Below, one piece after another: positions 1-8,355 of a stretch of 64,000 nucleotides of DNA. A program made the translations under genes and the position numbers. The DNA comes from Pseudomonadota bacterium (GTDB lineage Bacteria > Pseudomonadota > Gammaproteobacteria > Burkholderiales > Thiobacillaceae): assembly GCA_021820845.1 (NCBI GenBank), contig JAKADC010000004.1, positions 1-64,000 on the forward strand. Direction: 5' to 3'. The notes beneath the pieces were generated by a model. It did not search any database and was not told where the DNA came from. It saw only the letters and a program-made list of their open reading frames with translations. How positions within the stretch are numbered: position 1 is the first letter of the stretch; every line of letters begins with the position of its first letter.

Positions 1-1381
1 TGGAGAGCACCCAGATTTCCTCGGCGTCGTCGCCCGCGGTCTCGACGTCGATCTCGTTGATCATCTCCATCACGCTGACGTTCTTGCGCACCTGCTTGAC
101 GCGCTCGTAGCCGGCGCCGGCCGCCTTGTCGAAATCGAATTCCTCGAATTCCCAGAAGTAGCGATTGTCGTCGCGATAGGGCGCAGTGAGCACATCGGTG
201 CGCGGATTGAACGGGATTTTCTTCTGCGTCAGGACGTGCGCGAGCTGCACGCCGATTTCCCACGACGTGACGTTGGCGTCGAGCCGGTCCTGCGCGGCGG
301 CGAACAGCATACGGCCCTCGGTGACCCAGGCATCGTCATCCTGGTAGCCGTCGTCCAGCAGCGCGCGCGCCAGCCGGTTGAGGTAATCGCCCACGCTGTT
401 TCCCATCGCCGGCGTCGCACTGTGCAGCTTGCTCCAGAGCTGCTTCAGGCCGGGAAAGCGGCGGATCGACAGGGTTTCGACGCGCGCGTCCTCGATCACC
501 GAAATCACCGCCATCTGCATCGGGTTCAGCGCTTCGGCGGAAATCGGCTGCTTCGTTTCCACCACATGCGCGGCGCAGTGCGCGGCGGTGGCGCGGTAGA
601 GTTCGAGACCCGACACCGGCTCCTGCCCGTCGATGGTCCAGTCGTCGAAGGCGTCGGGCAGATGCAGCAGGTAGTCCTCGATGTAGGGACGATAGCCTTC
701 GCGGGCCTCGAAGTCGCCCGAGGTCGGGCGCATGAAGAAGTCGCGCGCCCACAGCGCGCGCAGGTACATGTTGATGCGGCGCTGCACGTCCACCAGCAGG
801 GTGCCCTTGCGCTCCTTCTGCAGCATCGCGAGCGACTCTTTCGACTCCAGGCTGAAATAGCGGATCTGCTCTTCGTAGTTCGTGCGGTGCGCGTGCGCGC
901 CCCACAGCGCCCAGCGACGCAGGCCGCCGAGCGTCAGATGCTGGAACAGCACTTCCAGCTTGTCGAGCATCGCCCGGACGCCGCGCGGCGCCTGCGCGAT
1001 CAGGGTGTTGATGAACTGCAGATACTTGAGAAACAGCTCCGCGTCGCCCAGCCGGTTGGCGGCGGTCGGCGCGCTCGCGAGCAGCAGCTCGATCACCGCG
1101 CCCGAGGTCTTCGACGCCAGCATCAGCGAGGCGGTCGCCAGATCGGCCACCACGTCCTCGCCCACTTCCTTGGCGACGTTCGGCGCCTGTTCGATCCAGG
1201 TTTCGACGAGCGTGTCGCCGCGCCCGAGGCCGCGGATTGCCGACACGCCCTTCAGGTAGTTGTCGAGCCCGCGCGGCGAGAACACCTTGGTCGCCTCGTG
1301 CCAGTTGGCATCGAGCACCTCGCGGCTGCGCGGCGACAGGTCTTCCAGCAGTTCGGCGTAGTCTTCGAGTTTGATCGACAT
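1..1381 (-). CDS. cbbO: CbbO, RuBisCO activase adaptor (5' part, cut by window edge)
   Basis: Partial gene: the frame is open from an ATG at 1381 to the left edge, about 460 codons, beginning MSIKLEDYAELLEDLSP. CbbO proteins pair with the hexameric AAA+ ATPase CbbQ to pull inhibitory sugar phosphates off RuBisCO; their C-terminal von Willebrand A domain contacts the enzyme. Only the helical N-terminal part and the start of the linker lie inside the window, so the metal-binding DxSxS motif is not seen. It follows cbbQ by 80 bp and ends the cbbL-cbbS-cbbQ-cbbO operon. It aligns by eye with the complete second copy at 27237-29528 (shared stretches such as KERKGTLLVDVQRRIN versus RERHGTLLADVERKLD). 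The start is supported by position and by this alignment. NorD is the other relative, but the cbb context decides the name. Confidence 0.9.
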   Translation of the reverse strand, partial: MSIKLEDYAELLEDLSPRSREVLDANWHEATKVFSPRGLDNYLKGVSAIRGLGRGDTLVETWIEQAPNVAKEVGEDVVADLATASLMLASKTSGAVIELLLASAPTAANRLGDAELFLKYLQFINTLIAQAPRGVRAMLDKLEVLFQHLTLGGLRRWALWGAHAHRTNYEEQIRYFSLESKESLAMLQKERKGTLLVDVQRRINMYLRALWARDFFMRPTSGDFEAREGYRPYIEDYLLHLPDAFDDWTIDGQEPVSGLELYRATAAHCAAHVVETKQPISAEALNPMQMAVISVIEDARVETLSIRRFPGLKQLWSKLHSATPAMGNSVGDYLNRLARALLDDGYQDDDAWVTEGRMLFAAAQDRLDANVTSWEIGVQLAHVLTQKKIPFNPRTDVLTAPYRDDNRYFWEFEEFDFDKAAGAGYERVKQVRKNVSVMEMINEIDVETAGDDAEEIWVLS

Positions 1382-1461
1382 GGTTTACCTCAAAGCATTG
1401 AACGGGCTCGTGTGGCCGACCCGGCTCCGGTCGGCCAGTGTGCACGGCCCTTCCGCATCGT

Positions 1462-2265
1462 TCAGAAGAACGTGCTGACCGCCGCGTCCAGCGCGTCGCG
1501 CATGTCGGGGTCGTCGGTGATCGGACGCACCAGCGCGACCCGGCAGGCGGCCATCGGGTTGACGCCCTTGGCGATCAGCGAGCCGGCGTAGATCAGCATG
1601 CGGGTGGAGAGGCCTTCGTCGAGGCCGTGGCCCTTGAGGTTGCGGCTGCGCTCGGCGATCGACACCAGCTTGCCGGCGACGTCGGCATTGACGCCAGACT
1701 CGTGCGTGACGATCTCGGTCTCGATGGCGTGCTCCGGATAGGTGAAGTCGAGGCCGCCGAAACGCTGCTTGGTCGACTGCTTGAGATCCTTCATCAGGCT
1801 CTGGTAGCCGGGGTTGTAGGAAATCACAATCTGGAAATCGGGGTGGGCGTGCACCAGCTCGCCCTTCTTTTCCAGCGGCAGCACGCGGCGGTTGTCGGTC
1901 AGCGGGTGGATCACCACGGTCGTGTCCTGGCGCGCTTCGACCACTTCGTCGAGGTAGCAGATCGCGCCGTGGCGCGCGGCGATGGCCAGAGGTCCGTCCT
2001 GCCACTCGGTGCCGGACGCGGACAGCAGGAAGCGGCCGACCAGGTCGGACGCGGTCATGTCCTCGTTGCACGCCACGGTGATCAGCGGCTTGCCGAGCTT
2101 GTACGCCATGTATTCGACGAAGCGCGTCTTGCCGCAGCCGGTCGGGCCCTTGAGCATCATCGGCATGCGCACCGAATAGGCGGCTTCGTACAACTCGACC
2201 TCGTCGGCGACGGGACGATAGTAGGGTTCCTGGGTGACGCGATACTGGTCGACGATGTTGCTCAT
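1462..2265 (-). CDS. cbbQ: CbbQ, MoxR-type AAA+ RuBisCO activase
   Basis: A 267-residue AAA+ ATPase of the MoxR/NorQ/CbbQ type. Walker A is GPTGCGKT at residues 40-47 and Walker B CYLDE at about 103-107. The length matches the family. CbbQ forms a ring that uses ATP to drive remodelling of RuBisCO through CbbO. A clear Shine-Dalgarno (GAGGAGA) lies just before the ATG at 2265. It is separated from cbbS by about 250 bp holding three inverted repeats, one a strong terminator, so it is probably expressed at a lower or different level from cbbLS. A close paralogue of equal length (29577-30380) serves the form II operon. Confidence 0.95.
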   Translation of the reverse strand: MSNIVDQYRVTQEPYYRPVADEVELYEAAYSVRMPMMLKGPTGCGKTRFVEYMAYKLGKPLITVACNEDMTASDLVGRFLLSASGTEWQDGPLAIAARHGAICYLDEVVEARQDTTVVIHPLTDNRRVLPLEKKGELVHAHPDFQIVISYNPGYQSLMKDLKQSTKQRFGGLDFTYPEHAIETEIVTHESGVNADVAGKLVSIAERSRNLKGHGLDEGLSTRMLIYAGSLIAKGVNPMAACRVALVRPITDDPDMRDALDAAVSTFF

Positions 2266-2311
2266 GAGGTCTCCTCAAGGGAAAGGCTAACTGATCAAAT
2301 AATCCAACCTT

Positions 2312-2377
2312 CCGTTCGTGTTGAGCCTGTCGAAACATGAGCGGGCTCTTGGCCTTCGACAAGCTCAGACCGAACGG
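2312..2377. repeat. REP-like palindromic repeat between cbbS and cbbQ
   Basis: Imperfect inverted repeat with 23-base arms: 2312-2334 begins CCGTTCGTGTTGAGCCTGTC and 2355-2377 is its near reverse complement, with 19 of 23 positions matching. The spacer is 20 bases. The TTCGACAAGCTCAG/CTGAGCCTGTCGAA core resembles a family of interspersed extragenic palindromes seen in many proteobacterial genomes. It would fold into a long hairpin in the cbbLSQO transcript. Only one copy is visible in this window. Confidence 0.7.
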
Positions 2378-2412
2378 TGGTCAGGTTCAATTCGTTCCGG
2401 TTCGATATTTAT

Positions 2413-2453
2413 CCGCGAATGCCTTGCCGGTCTTGTCGACACGGCATTCGCGG
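2413..2453. repeat. Perfect 11-bp inverted repeat upstream of cbbQ
   Basis: CCGCGAATGCC at 2413-2423 pairs perfectly with GGCATTCGCGG at 2443-2453 across a 19-base spacer. It lies between the REP-like element and the cbbS terminator. It has no T-run, so it is more likely an RNA-stability or processing hairpin, or a protein site, than a terminator. Confidence 0.6.
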
Positions 2454-2460
2454 GCAAACA

Positions 2461-2494
2461 AAAAGCCCCCGCGCCCTGCGGGCGACGGGGGCTG
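2461..2494 (-). terminator. Rho-independent terminator after cbbS
   Basis: Read on the minus strand, AGCCCCCG (2487-2494) pairs with CGGGGGCT (2465-2472), an 8-bp outer stem. A 5-bp inner stem (GGGCG 2481-2485 with CGCCC 2473-2477) extends it, and a TTTTTGTTT tract follows. It sits 20 bases beyond the cbbS stop and before cbbQ. It probably makes cbbQO a minor read-through product. Confidence 0.85.
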
Positions 2495-2514
2495 TTACGG
2501 TCTCCCGTCGCGAC

Positions 2515-2871
2515 TTAAACCGTCTTGCCGCGGTAGATCACCATCGACGCGCCCTGGCTCTGCGAGAAGTTGTCGTAGCCAATCAGGCGGACGTGGTTGT
2601 TGGGGTTGGCCTTATGGCAGGCTTCGGCTTCGCCCAGCACGCGATCCACATCGGTTTCGCCGAACATCGGCAGCTTCCACATGTACCAGTAGGAATCCAT
2701 CATGTGCTCGGGCTCGATGTGCTCGATCGCCGGGTTCCAGCCCTTCTTCACAAGGTACTCGACCTGCTTCTTGATATTGTCCTTGTCCATGGCGGGCAGG
2801 TAGGAGAAGGTCTCGAATTTGCGGCTGGCGGGATCGCTCAGACGGCTTTTGTAATCCATTACTTCAGACAT
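2515..2871 (-). CDS. cbbS: Form I RuBisCO small subunit
   Basis: 118-residue small subunit ([20 protein letters not shown]...). Four dimers' worth of small subunits cap each pole of the CbbL8 core in the cytosolic or carboxysomal holoenzyme. The conserved stretches [16 protein letters not shown] and [15 protein letters not shown] are plain to see. The longer upstream frame was rejected: the ATG at 2871 carries a GGAAATGAA ribosome site and gives the family's normal N-terminus. It lies 108 bp after cbbL in the same operon, with a GC-rich hairpin in the gap, and is followed by a terminator before cbbQ. Small subunits help create the CsoS2-binding face, so this gene matters for whether this RuBisCO can enter the carboxysome. 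Confidence 0.98.
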   Translation of the reverse strand: MSEVMDYKSRLSDPASRKFETFSYLPAMDKDNIKKQVEYLVKKGWNPAIEHIEPEHMMDSYWYMWKLPMFGETDVDRVLGEAEACHKANPNNHVRLIGYDNFSQSQGASMVIYRGKTV

Positions 2872-2934
2872 TTCATTTCCTTTATGCGAATAGGTTGAGT
2901 GGGGGGCAAGCAGGCGGCCCGCCGGGGGTCGCAT

Positions 2935-2956
2935 CCCCGCCGCGTCTGCGGCGGGG
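2935..2956 (-). other. Perfect 9-bp hairpin in the cbbL-cbbS gap
   Basis: CCCCGCCGC (2935-2943), loop GTCT, GCGGCGGGG (2948-2956). It lies about 24 bases after the cbbL stop on the transcribed strand and has no U-tract. It is probably an mRNA-stability element that sets the cbbL to cbbS message ratio. Confidence 0.6.
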
Positions 2957-2979
2957 GCCCTGCTCTGCCCCTCGAGCCT

Positions 2980-4401
2980 TTACTTGTGGGCGACGTCCAG
3001 CTTGTCGACGGTATCGAACTCGAACTTGATCTCTTTCCACGTTTCCATGGCGATCTTCAGTTCCGGCGAGTTCTTGGCCGCTTCGGTCAGGATGGCCTTG
3101 CCTTCCTTCTCGACCGGGACACCCTTGTTGCGGGCTTCCACACAGGCTTCCAGCGCGACGCGGTTGGCGGCGGCGCCAGCGGCGTTGCCCCAGGGGTGGC
3201 CGAGCGTACCGCCACCGAACTGCAGCACGGAGTCGTCACCAAAGATGGTGACCAGCGCGGGCATGTGCCACACGTGGATGCCACCGGAGGCCACCGGCAT
3301 CACGCCGGGCATGGAGCCGAAGTCCTGGTCGAAGAAGATGCCGCGCGAACGGTCTTCCTTGATGAAGCTGTCGCGCATGCAATCGATCCAGCCCAGGGTC
3401 GCTTCGCGGTCGCCTTCCAGCTTGCCGACGACGGTGCCGGAGTGCAGGTGGTCGCCGCCCGACAGACGCAGCACCTTGGTCAGCACGCGGAAGTGGATGC
3501 CGTGGTGCGGGTTGCGGTCGAGCACGGCGTGCATGGCACGGTGGATGTGCAGCAGCATGCCGTTGTTGCGACACCAGTTGGCCAGGCCCGTGTTGGCGGT
3601 GAGGCCGCCGGTCAGGTAGTCGTGCATGATGATCGGGGCGCCGATTTCCTTGGCGAATTCGGCACGCTTGTACATCTCTTCCGGAGTCGGCGCGGTCACG
3701 TTCAGGTAGTGGCCCTTGCGTTCGCCGGTCTCGCGGACCGCCTTTTCGGTCGCTTCCTGGACGAAGGCGAAACGGTCACGCCAACGCATGAACGGCTGGC
3801 TGTTGACGTTCTCGTCGTCCTTGGTGAAGTCCAGACCGCCGCGCAGGCACTCGTACACGGCACGGCCGTAGTTCTTGGCGGACAGACCCAGCTTCGGCTT
3901 GATGGTGCAGCCCAGCAGCGGACGGCCGTACTTGTTCATCTTGTCGCGCTCGACCTGGATGCCCTGGGGCGGGCCGCCGCAGGTCTTCACGTAGGCGATC
4001 GGGAAGCGCACGTCTTCCAGACGCAGGGCGCGCAGGGCCTTGAAGCCGAACACGTTGCCGACCAGCGAGGTCAGCACGTTGACCATCGAGCCTTCTTCGA
4101 ACAGGTCGATCGGGTAGGCCACGAACGCGTAGAAGCAGGTGTCGTCGCCGGGCACGTCTTCGATGCGGTAGGCGCGGCCCTTGTAGTAGTCGAGGTCGGT
4201 CAGCAGGTCGGTCCACACCGTGGTCCAGGTACCGGTCGACGATTCGGCGGCCACGGCAGCAGCGACTTCTTCACGATCCACGCCCGGCTGCGGGGTGATT
4301 TTGAAACACGCAAGGATGTCGGTGTCGAGCGGGGTGTACTCGGGCATCCAGTAAGTCTGGCGGTACTCTTTCACGCCAGCGTTGTAAGTCTTGACAGCCA
4401 T
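2980..4401 (-). CDS. cbbL: Form I (IA) RuBisCO large subunit
   Basis: 473-residue large subunit that carboxylates ribulose 1,5-bisphosphate in the Calvin cycle. Active-site landmarks are intact: TIKPK at 166-170, the carbamylated lysine and magnesium ligands in FTKDDE (K194, D196, E197), the catalytic HIHRAMH around H287, H320, and loop-6 lysine K327 in GKLEGD. The start MAVKTYNAG at 4401 was chosen because AGGAGGAATC precedes it and because this is the usual form IA N-terminus; 17 upstream codons are discarded. Linkage to cbbQ and cbbO marks it as the so-called IAq arrangement, usually not encapsulated, yet the nearby csoS operon lacks any RuBisCO of its own. A divergent cbbR1 shares the promoter region. 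Confidence 0.98.
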   Translation of the reverse strand: MAVKTYNAGVKEYRQTYWMPEYTPLDTDILACFKITPQPGVDREEVAAAVAAESSTGTWTTVWTDLLTDLDYYKGRAYRIEDVPGDDTCFYAFVAYPIDLFEEGSMVNVLTSLVGNVFGFKALRALRLEDVRFPIAYVKTCGGPPQGIQVERDKMNKYGRPLLGCTIKPKLGLSAKNYGRAVYECLRGGLDFTKDDENVNSQPFMRWRDRFAFVQEATEKAVRETGERKGHYLNVTAPTPEEMYKRAEFAKEIGAPIIMHDYLTGGLTANTGLANWCRNNGMLLHIHRAMHAVLDRNPHHGIHFRVLTKVLRLSGGDHLHSGTVVGKLEGDREATLGWIDCMRDSFIKEDRSRGIFFDQDFGSMPGVMPVASGGIHVWHMPALVTIFGDDSVLQFGGGTLGHPWGNAAGAAANRVALEACVEARNKGVPVEKEGKAILTEAAKNSPELKIAMETWKEIKFEFDTVDKLDVAHK

Positions 4402-4565
4402 GATTCCTCCTAGCAAAAGGTTAGGGTTACGCGACATGCCAGAAGTGGTCATGCACGATGGGTCGGATCATGCAGGAGGCCAACCATAAATAACAGTCGA
4501 TTTTCTCTATCTGAATGATAGACTAGTCTCTATACGAAACCGCCCGAAACCTCCGCGTTCCCGCC
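4402..4565. promoter_or_regulatory. Divergent cbbL/cbbR1 promoter region with LysR-type sites
   Basis: 164 bp between the two start codons. It holds an inverted repeat TCTATC-TGAAT-GATAGA (4506-4522), which satisfies the LysR T-N11-A rule, overlapping a perfect palindrome AGACTAGTCT (4520-4529) and followed by GTCTCTATA (4526-4534). Similar G(A/T)CT...TATA strings occur in the other cbb, dab and cso promoter regions here. These are probable CbbR operators close to the cbbR1 start, as expected for an autoregulated LysR gene. Confidence 0.6.
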
Positions 4566-5504
4566 ATGCGCAGCCACACAACTTTTCGCCAGCTGGAAAT
4601 TTTCGAGGCCATCGCCCGCCTCGGCAGCTTCACCCGCGCGTCCGAGGAGCTGTTCCTCACGCAACCGACCGTGTCGATGCAGATGAAGAAGCTCACCGAA
4701 GCGGTCGGCGTGCCGCTGATCACGCAGGTCGGCAAGAAGATCCACCTGACGCCCGACGGCCAGCACCTCGCGCAGGCGACGCGCGAGATCTTCAGCACGC
4801 TCGACCGCTTCACGATGTCGGTCGCCGAGCGCCAGGGCCTCAAGCAGGGCCGCCTGAGCCTCGTCGCGATCACCACGGCATCGTACTTCGCGCCGCGCCT
4901 GCTGGGCGAATTTTCCAGGCTCTACCCCGGCATCGACGTTTCGCTGCGCGTCACCAACAAGGAGCAGGTGCTCGCCAGCATCGCCGACGGCCTCGACGAC
5001 CTCTATTTCGTCGGCCAGCCGCCGGAGGACATCGACGTCGTCGCCACGCCGATCATGGACAATCCCATCGCCGTGCTCGCCGCGCCGGATCATCCGCTGG
5101 CGCGCCGGAAAAGGATCCCGCTCGAGCGGATCGCGGCGGAGCCGTGGCTGATGCGGGAAAAGGGATCGGGCACGCGCAACGCCATCGAGCGCACGTTCAC
5201 CGGGCACGGCCTCAATATCCACCCGCGCCTGGAGCTCGGGAGCAACGAGGCCATCAAGCAGGCGATCCTCGCCGGGCTCGGCATCTCGGCCCTTTCACTC
5301 CACGCGCTCGCCCTCAACCAGCCGGGGCAGTTCGCGGTGCTCGACGTCGAGCACTTTCCCATCCTGCGCCACTGGTACGCGGTCTATCCCGCGGGGCGCC
5401 AGCTCTCGGTCGTCGCGCGGGCGTTTCTCGATTATCTGCTCGCCCGCGAGGAAATCGCCCCGTTGCCGCCCTCCGGCAAGCGGCCGGCGCGCGCCAAAGC
5501 CTGA
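4566..5504 (+). CDS. cbbR: CbbR, LysR-type regulator next to form I RuBisCO
   Basis: 312-residue LysR-family regulator. The winged helix-turn-helix is at about residues 5-65 (RQLEIFEAIARLGSFTRASE, then LTQPTVSMQMKKL), followed by the periplasmic-binding-protein-like effector domain. CbbR proteins sense Calvin-cycle metabolites or NADPH and switch on cbb operons. Its divergent orientation from cbbL, 164 bp away, is the classical cbbR arrangement. It reads toward the dab operon 426 bp downstream, so it may control both. It is one of three CbbR paralogues in the window. A 7-bp hairpin (ACCGCCG/CGGCGGT, 5505-5524) follows the stop directly. Confidence 0.93.
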   Translation: MRSHTTFRQLEIFEAIARLGSFTRASEELFLTQPTVSMQMKKLTEAVGVPLITQVGKKIHLTPDGQHLAQATREIFSTLDRFTMSVAERQGLKQGRLSLVAITTASYFAPRLLGEFSRLYPGIDVSLRVTNKEQVLASIADGLDDLYFVGQPPEDIDVVATPIMDNPIAVLAAPDHPLARRKRIPLERIAAEPWLMREKGSGTRNAIERTFTGHGLNIHPRLELGSNEAIKQAILAGLGISALSLHALALNQPGQFAVLDVEHFPILRHWYAVYPAGRQLSVVARAFLDYLLAREEIAPLPPSGKRPARAKA

Positions 5505-5930
5505 ACCGCCGACCGCGCGGCGGTGACACGCCGTCCAGTATTCCGCATCCCCGAAAAGCCCCCGCCACGCCTGCGTCCGCGCGCCTTCAGCGCCGGGCGC
5601 GCGGCGAATCCACGCCGGGCAGCGCCGCCACATTCATTTACGATCGTTAATCGTTGCCATAAAAAAATAAGACTGTTTTATATGGATCGACGACTCTAGG
5701 ATTGCCGTGGCATATCGGGATTGCCGACGTGACACGCCCTCCGTGGCCACAGCCGCTGCGCACGCAATGATAAGCATCGCGCAAGCCACATGGCCAGCAC
5801 CAAGACGATTGGTTATGGATTAACCATCCTCTCGCCAGGGTCAGCCGCGCCGCCTTCCACGATGCGCCGCCGAACCGCCCGCGGAATGTCCGGGCACACG
5901 ACGACACTCGATTCAGGAGGATTTGACGCG
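5505..5930 (+). promoter_or_regulatory. 426-bp leader upstream of the dab operon
   Basis: No convincing gene is seen in this gap. It starts with a hairpin after the cbbR1 stop (5505-5524). An AT-rich tract at 5635-5690 stands out in a GC-rich neighbourhood and contains ACGATCGT and GACTGTTTTATATG (5671-5684), which resembles the cbb promoter motif. An inverted repeat TGGTTA-TGGAT-TAACCA lies at 5810-5826. It probably holds the dabB promoter and a CbbR-type site. A strong AGGAGG ribosome site precedes the dabB ATG at 5931. Confidence 0.5.
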
Positions 5931-7610
5931 ATGGACAAGCTCATGATCCTGCTTCCGGCCACGCCCTTGCTCGCGGCCTTGCTGGTCGCGCTGCGCCCCG
6001 GCCTGGCGCGGCGCAGCGTCGCGCGCCTGAGCGTCGGCTTCAGCGTGCTCACGCTCCTGCTCGCCGCGGCCTCGCTCGCGCTCTATCTGGCGGAAGGCCG
6101 GCCGCAGTGGATGGGATTCGGCGCCGGCTGGGGCAGCCTGTATCTCGATCCCCTGACCAGCGTGATGTCGCTGATGGTCGCGGGCATCAGCCTCGTCGTG
6201 CACGTCTACTCGGTGCGCTACATGGCCGAGGAACCCGGCTACGCGCGCTTCTACGTCCTGCTCGACCTGATGGCGATGGCGATCCTGCTGATGGTCGCCG
6301 CAGGCGATCTCGTCACGCTGCTGGTGGCATGGCACCTGATCGGCGTGCTGCTCTATTTCCTGCTCGGCCACGACAGCGCGCGGCCCGCCGCGCAGCGCTA
6401 TGCCTTCTGGACCTTCCTGACCTATCGCCTGGGCGACCTGCCGCTGGTGCTGGCCGCGGTCCTGCTGTACGAAAGCTACGGCACCGTGGCCCTGCCGACG
6501 CTGTTCGAGCGCATCGCCGCGGCGCCCGACGCGCACACGATCGCGGGCCTGCCGTTGCTCGGCGTCGTGGCGCTGCTCGTCGCGCTGGCGGCGTTCGCCC
6601 GCTCGGCCCAGTTCCCGCTCCACACCTGGCTGCCCTACACGATGGAGGGTCCGACCCCGGTGTCGGCGCTGATGCATGCCGGCATCGTCAACGCCGGCGG
6701 CTTCATCATCAACCGCTTCGCGCCGGTGTTCGTCCACGCCGGCGGCGTCCTCCACCTGGTCTTCGCGGTGGGGCTGGTCACGGCACTGCTCGGCTCGATC
6801 CTGATGCTCACCCAGAACGACATCAAGAAGTCGCTCGGCTACTCGACGATGGGCCAGATGGGCTTCATGTTCGTCGAGATCGGCGTCGGCGCGTTCTCGC
6901 TCGCGATCTACCACCTGATCGCGCACGGCCTGTTCAAGGGCACGCTCTTCCTGGGCGCCGGCAGCGTGATCGGCAACGCGCGCAAGCACGACGGCGTGCC
7001 GCACGACGACGTCTACACCTTCGTCGTCGAACGCAAGCCGCTGGCGTCCCGCCTGCCCTGGGTGGTGGCAGCCGTCATCACGGTGGCGGTGCCGTTCATC
7101 GTGCTCGGCGCGTCGCGCTGGCTGATGGGCGGCAACTCGGTCGGCGAACAGGGCGCGATCATCCTGCTGTTCTTCGGCTGGGTGACCGGCGCCCAGCTTC
7201 TGTTCGCGACCTACCGCCTGCGCGTCGACAGTCCGTGGCGCGTGATGGCGATGATCATCCTCTCGCTGGTCATCGTGGTCGCCGGCTACACGCTGATCGA
7301 ACACGGCTTCGACCTCTTCCTCTATCCCGACCGGATGCTGAGCGAGCGCATCTACGCCGCGGCGAGCATTCCGCTCGCGACCTTCGAAGTGCTGGTGACG
7401 ATCCTCACCGCCGCGATCGTGGTCGGCTGGCTCGCCACCTACTACGCGGCCGCCAACGGCCGCGAGCGGCGCGGCGACACGCCGCCGCTGCGGCTCGCCC
7501 TCTATTCGCTGATTTCGCGCGAGTTCTACGTCGCCGACGTGTACGCCTGGTTCACCCAGGCCGTGCTCGGCCTATCGCGGCGCCTCAACGTTTGGTCAAG
7601 GTGGGTGTGA
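5931..7610 (+). CDS. dabB: DabB, NuoL/MrpA-like membrane subunit of the DAB carbon pump
   Basis: 559-residue polytopic inner-membrane protein of the NADH-quinone oxidoreductase subunit 5/Mrp antiporter superfamily. It has the PVSALMHAGIVNAGGFIINR signature helix and the lysine- and histidine-bearing helices that carry ions in this superfamily. DabB works with DabA: it is thought to pass a cation down its gradient to drive DabA's one-way hydration of CO2 to bicarbonate. The upstream in-frame extension was rejected because AGGAGG sits before the ATG at 5931 and the protein then begins with a hydrophobic helix (MDKLMILLPATPLLAALL). It is the first gene of a four-gene operon with 1-bp gaps or start-stop overlaps. 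Confidence 0.93.
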   Translation: MDKLMILLPATPLLAALLVALRPGLARRSVARLSVGFSVLTLLLAAASLALYLAEGRPQWMGFGAGWGSLYLDPLTSVMSLMVAGISLVVHVYSVRYMAEEPGYARFYVLLDLMAMAILLMVAAGDLVTLLVAWHLIGVLLYFLLGHDSARPAAQRYAFWTFLTYRLGDLPLVLAAVLLYESYGTVALPTLFERIAAAPDAHTIAGLPLLGVVALLVALAAFARSAQFPLHTWLPYTMEGPTPVSALMHAGIVNAGGFIINRFAPVFVHAGGVLHLVFAVGLVTALLGSILMLTQNDIKKSLGYSTMGQMGFMFVEIGVGAFSLAIYHLIAHGLFKGTLFLGAGSVIGNARKHDGVPHDDVYTFVVERKPLASRLPWVVAAVITVAVPFIVLGASRWLMGGNSVGEQGAIILLFFGWVTGAQLLFATYRLRVDSPWRVMAMIILSLVIVVAGYTLIEHGFDLFLYPDRMLSERIYAAASIPLATFEVLVTILTAAIVVGWLATYYAAANGRERRGDTPPLRLALYSLISREFYVADVYAWFTQAVLGLSRRLNVWSRWV

Positions 7611-7611
7611 C

Positions 7612-8355
7612 ATGACATTGCTGCTGATCGCCTCGCTGTTCCTGCCGCTGTTTCCGCTGAGTGCGGTGTTCAACGCCGCACTCACGCGGACGCAGAATCC
7701 CGCCGTGCGCTACGTGCTGCTGCTCGTGTGGCCGCAGCTGGGCGTGGCGCTGCTGCAGCTCGCCGCGCACGACGTGCCGCCCTATTTCGTGCCCTGGGCG
7801 CTCATGACGTCGGGACTCTACGCACTTCGGCTGCTGACGGTGCGCGACATGGGCCGCTGGGCCGGCTTTCTCGCCACCTCCGGCCTCGCGCTCGCCTGGG
7901 CGCTCGCCGCAAGCGGCGCCGACATCGCCGACCTGCACCTCTTCGCCTTCTGGTTCAGCCTGCCGTCCGCGGTGATGGCGCTGCTCGCCCATGCGCTGGA
8001 CCGGCGTTTCGGCGCGGCGTACGCCGGCCTTCACGGCGGGCTCATCGGGCCGCTGCCGCGCCTGTCGGGCGTGCTGGCGGTGACGGCGCTGGCCGCGGTC
8101 GCCACGCCGCCCTTTCCCGGCTTCTTCGGCCTGTTACGGGTGCTGCACGCGCTCGACTGGACGGGTGCGGTGGCCGGACTCGCGATATGGCTCGTCTGGG
8201 GCTGGGCCGCGACGAAGCTGCTGCAGGGATTCATCTTCGGCGTCGACCGTCCCGCGCCCGGCGCGGACATCGGACGGGCCTCGACGCTCGCGTTTACCGG
8301 TGTGTTCGGCCTTTTCGTCGCAGCCGGTCTCTACCTGACGGGAGGGGGTCTATGA
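7612..8355 (+). CDS. Polytopic membrane protein between dabB and dabA
   Basis: 247-residue, very hydrophobic protein with about seven predicted membrane segments. The VATPPFPGFFGLLR stretch recalls antiporter-like subunits of complex I (NuoM/NuoN family), so it may be a short accessory ion-channel subunit. It starts one base after the dabB stop and overlaps dabA by ATGA, which implies coupled translation and membership in the pump. I do not recognise a standard gene name. DAB operons of some chemolithotrophs carry an extra membrane gene here, whereas minimal DAB systems need only DabA and DabB. Confidence 0.85.
   Translation: MTLLLIASLFLPLFPLSAVFNAALTRTQNPAVRYVLLLVWPQLGVALLQLAAHDVPPYFVPWALMTSGLYALRLLTVRDMGRWAGFLATSGLALAWALAASGADIADLHLFAFWFSLPSAVMALLAHALDRRFGAAYAGLHGGLIGPLPRLSGVLAVTALAAVATPPFPGFFGLLRVLHALDWTGAVAGLAIWLVWGWAATKLLQGFIFGVDRPAPGADIGRASTLAFTGVFGLFVAAGLYLTGGGL

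Noticed and set aside
236-1591. Plus-strand open frame of about 450 codons at the left edge
   Set aside because: Shadow of cbbO on the other strand; the cbbO frame (open to the window edge) matches the second full copy of CbbO.
5647-5907. Minus-strand 86-codon frame in the gap before dabB
   Set aside because: No ribosome site, no domain, and it lies across the AT-rich promoter-like tract and the inverted repeat at 5810-5826.
5913-7304. Long minus-strand frame opposite dabB
   Set aside because: Its translation is rich in Gln, Glu, Asp and Arg with no domain, typical of an antisense reading of membrane-protein codons.
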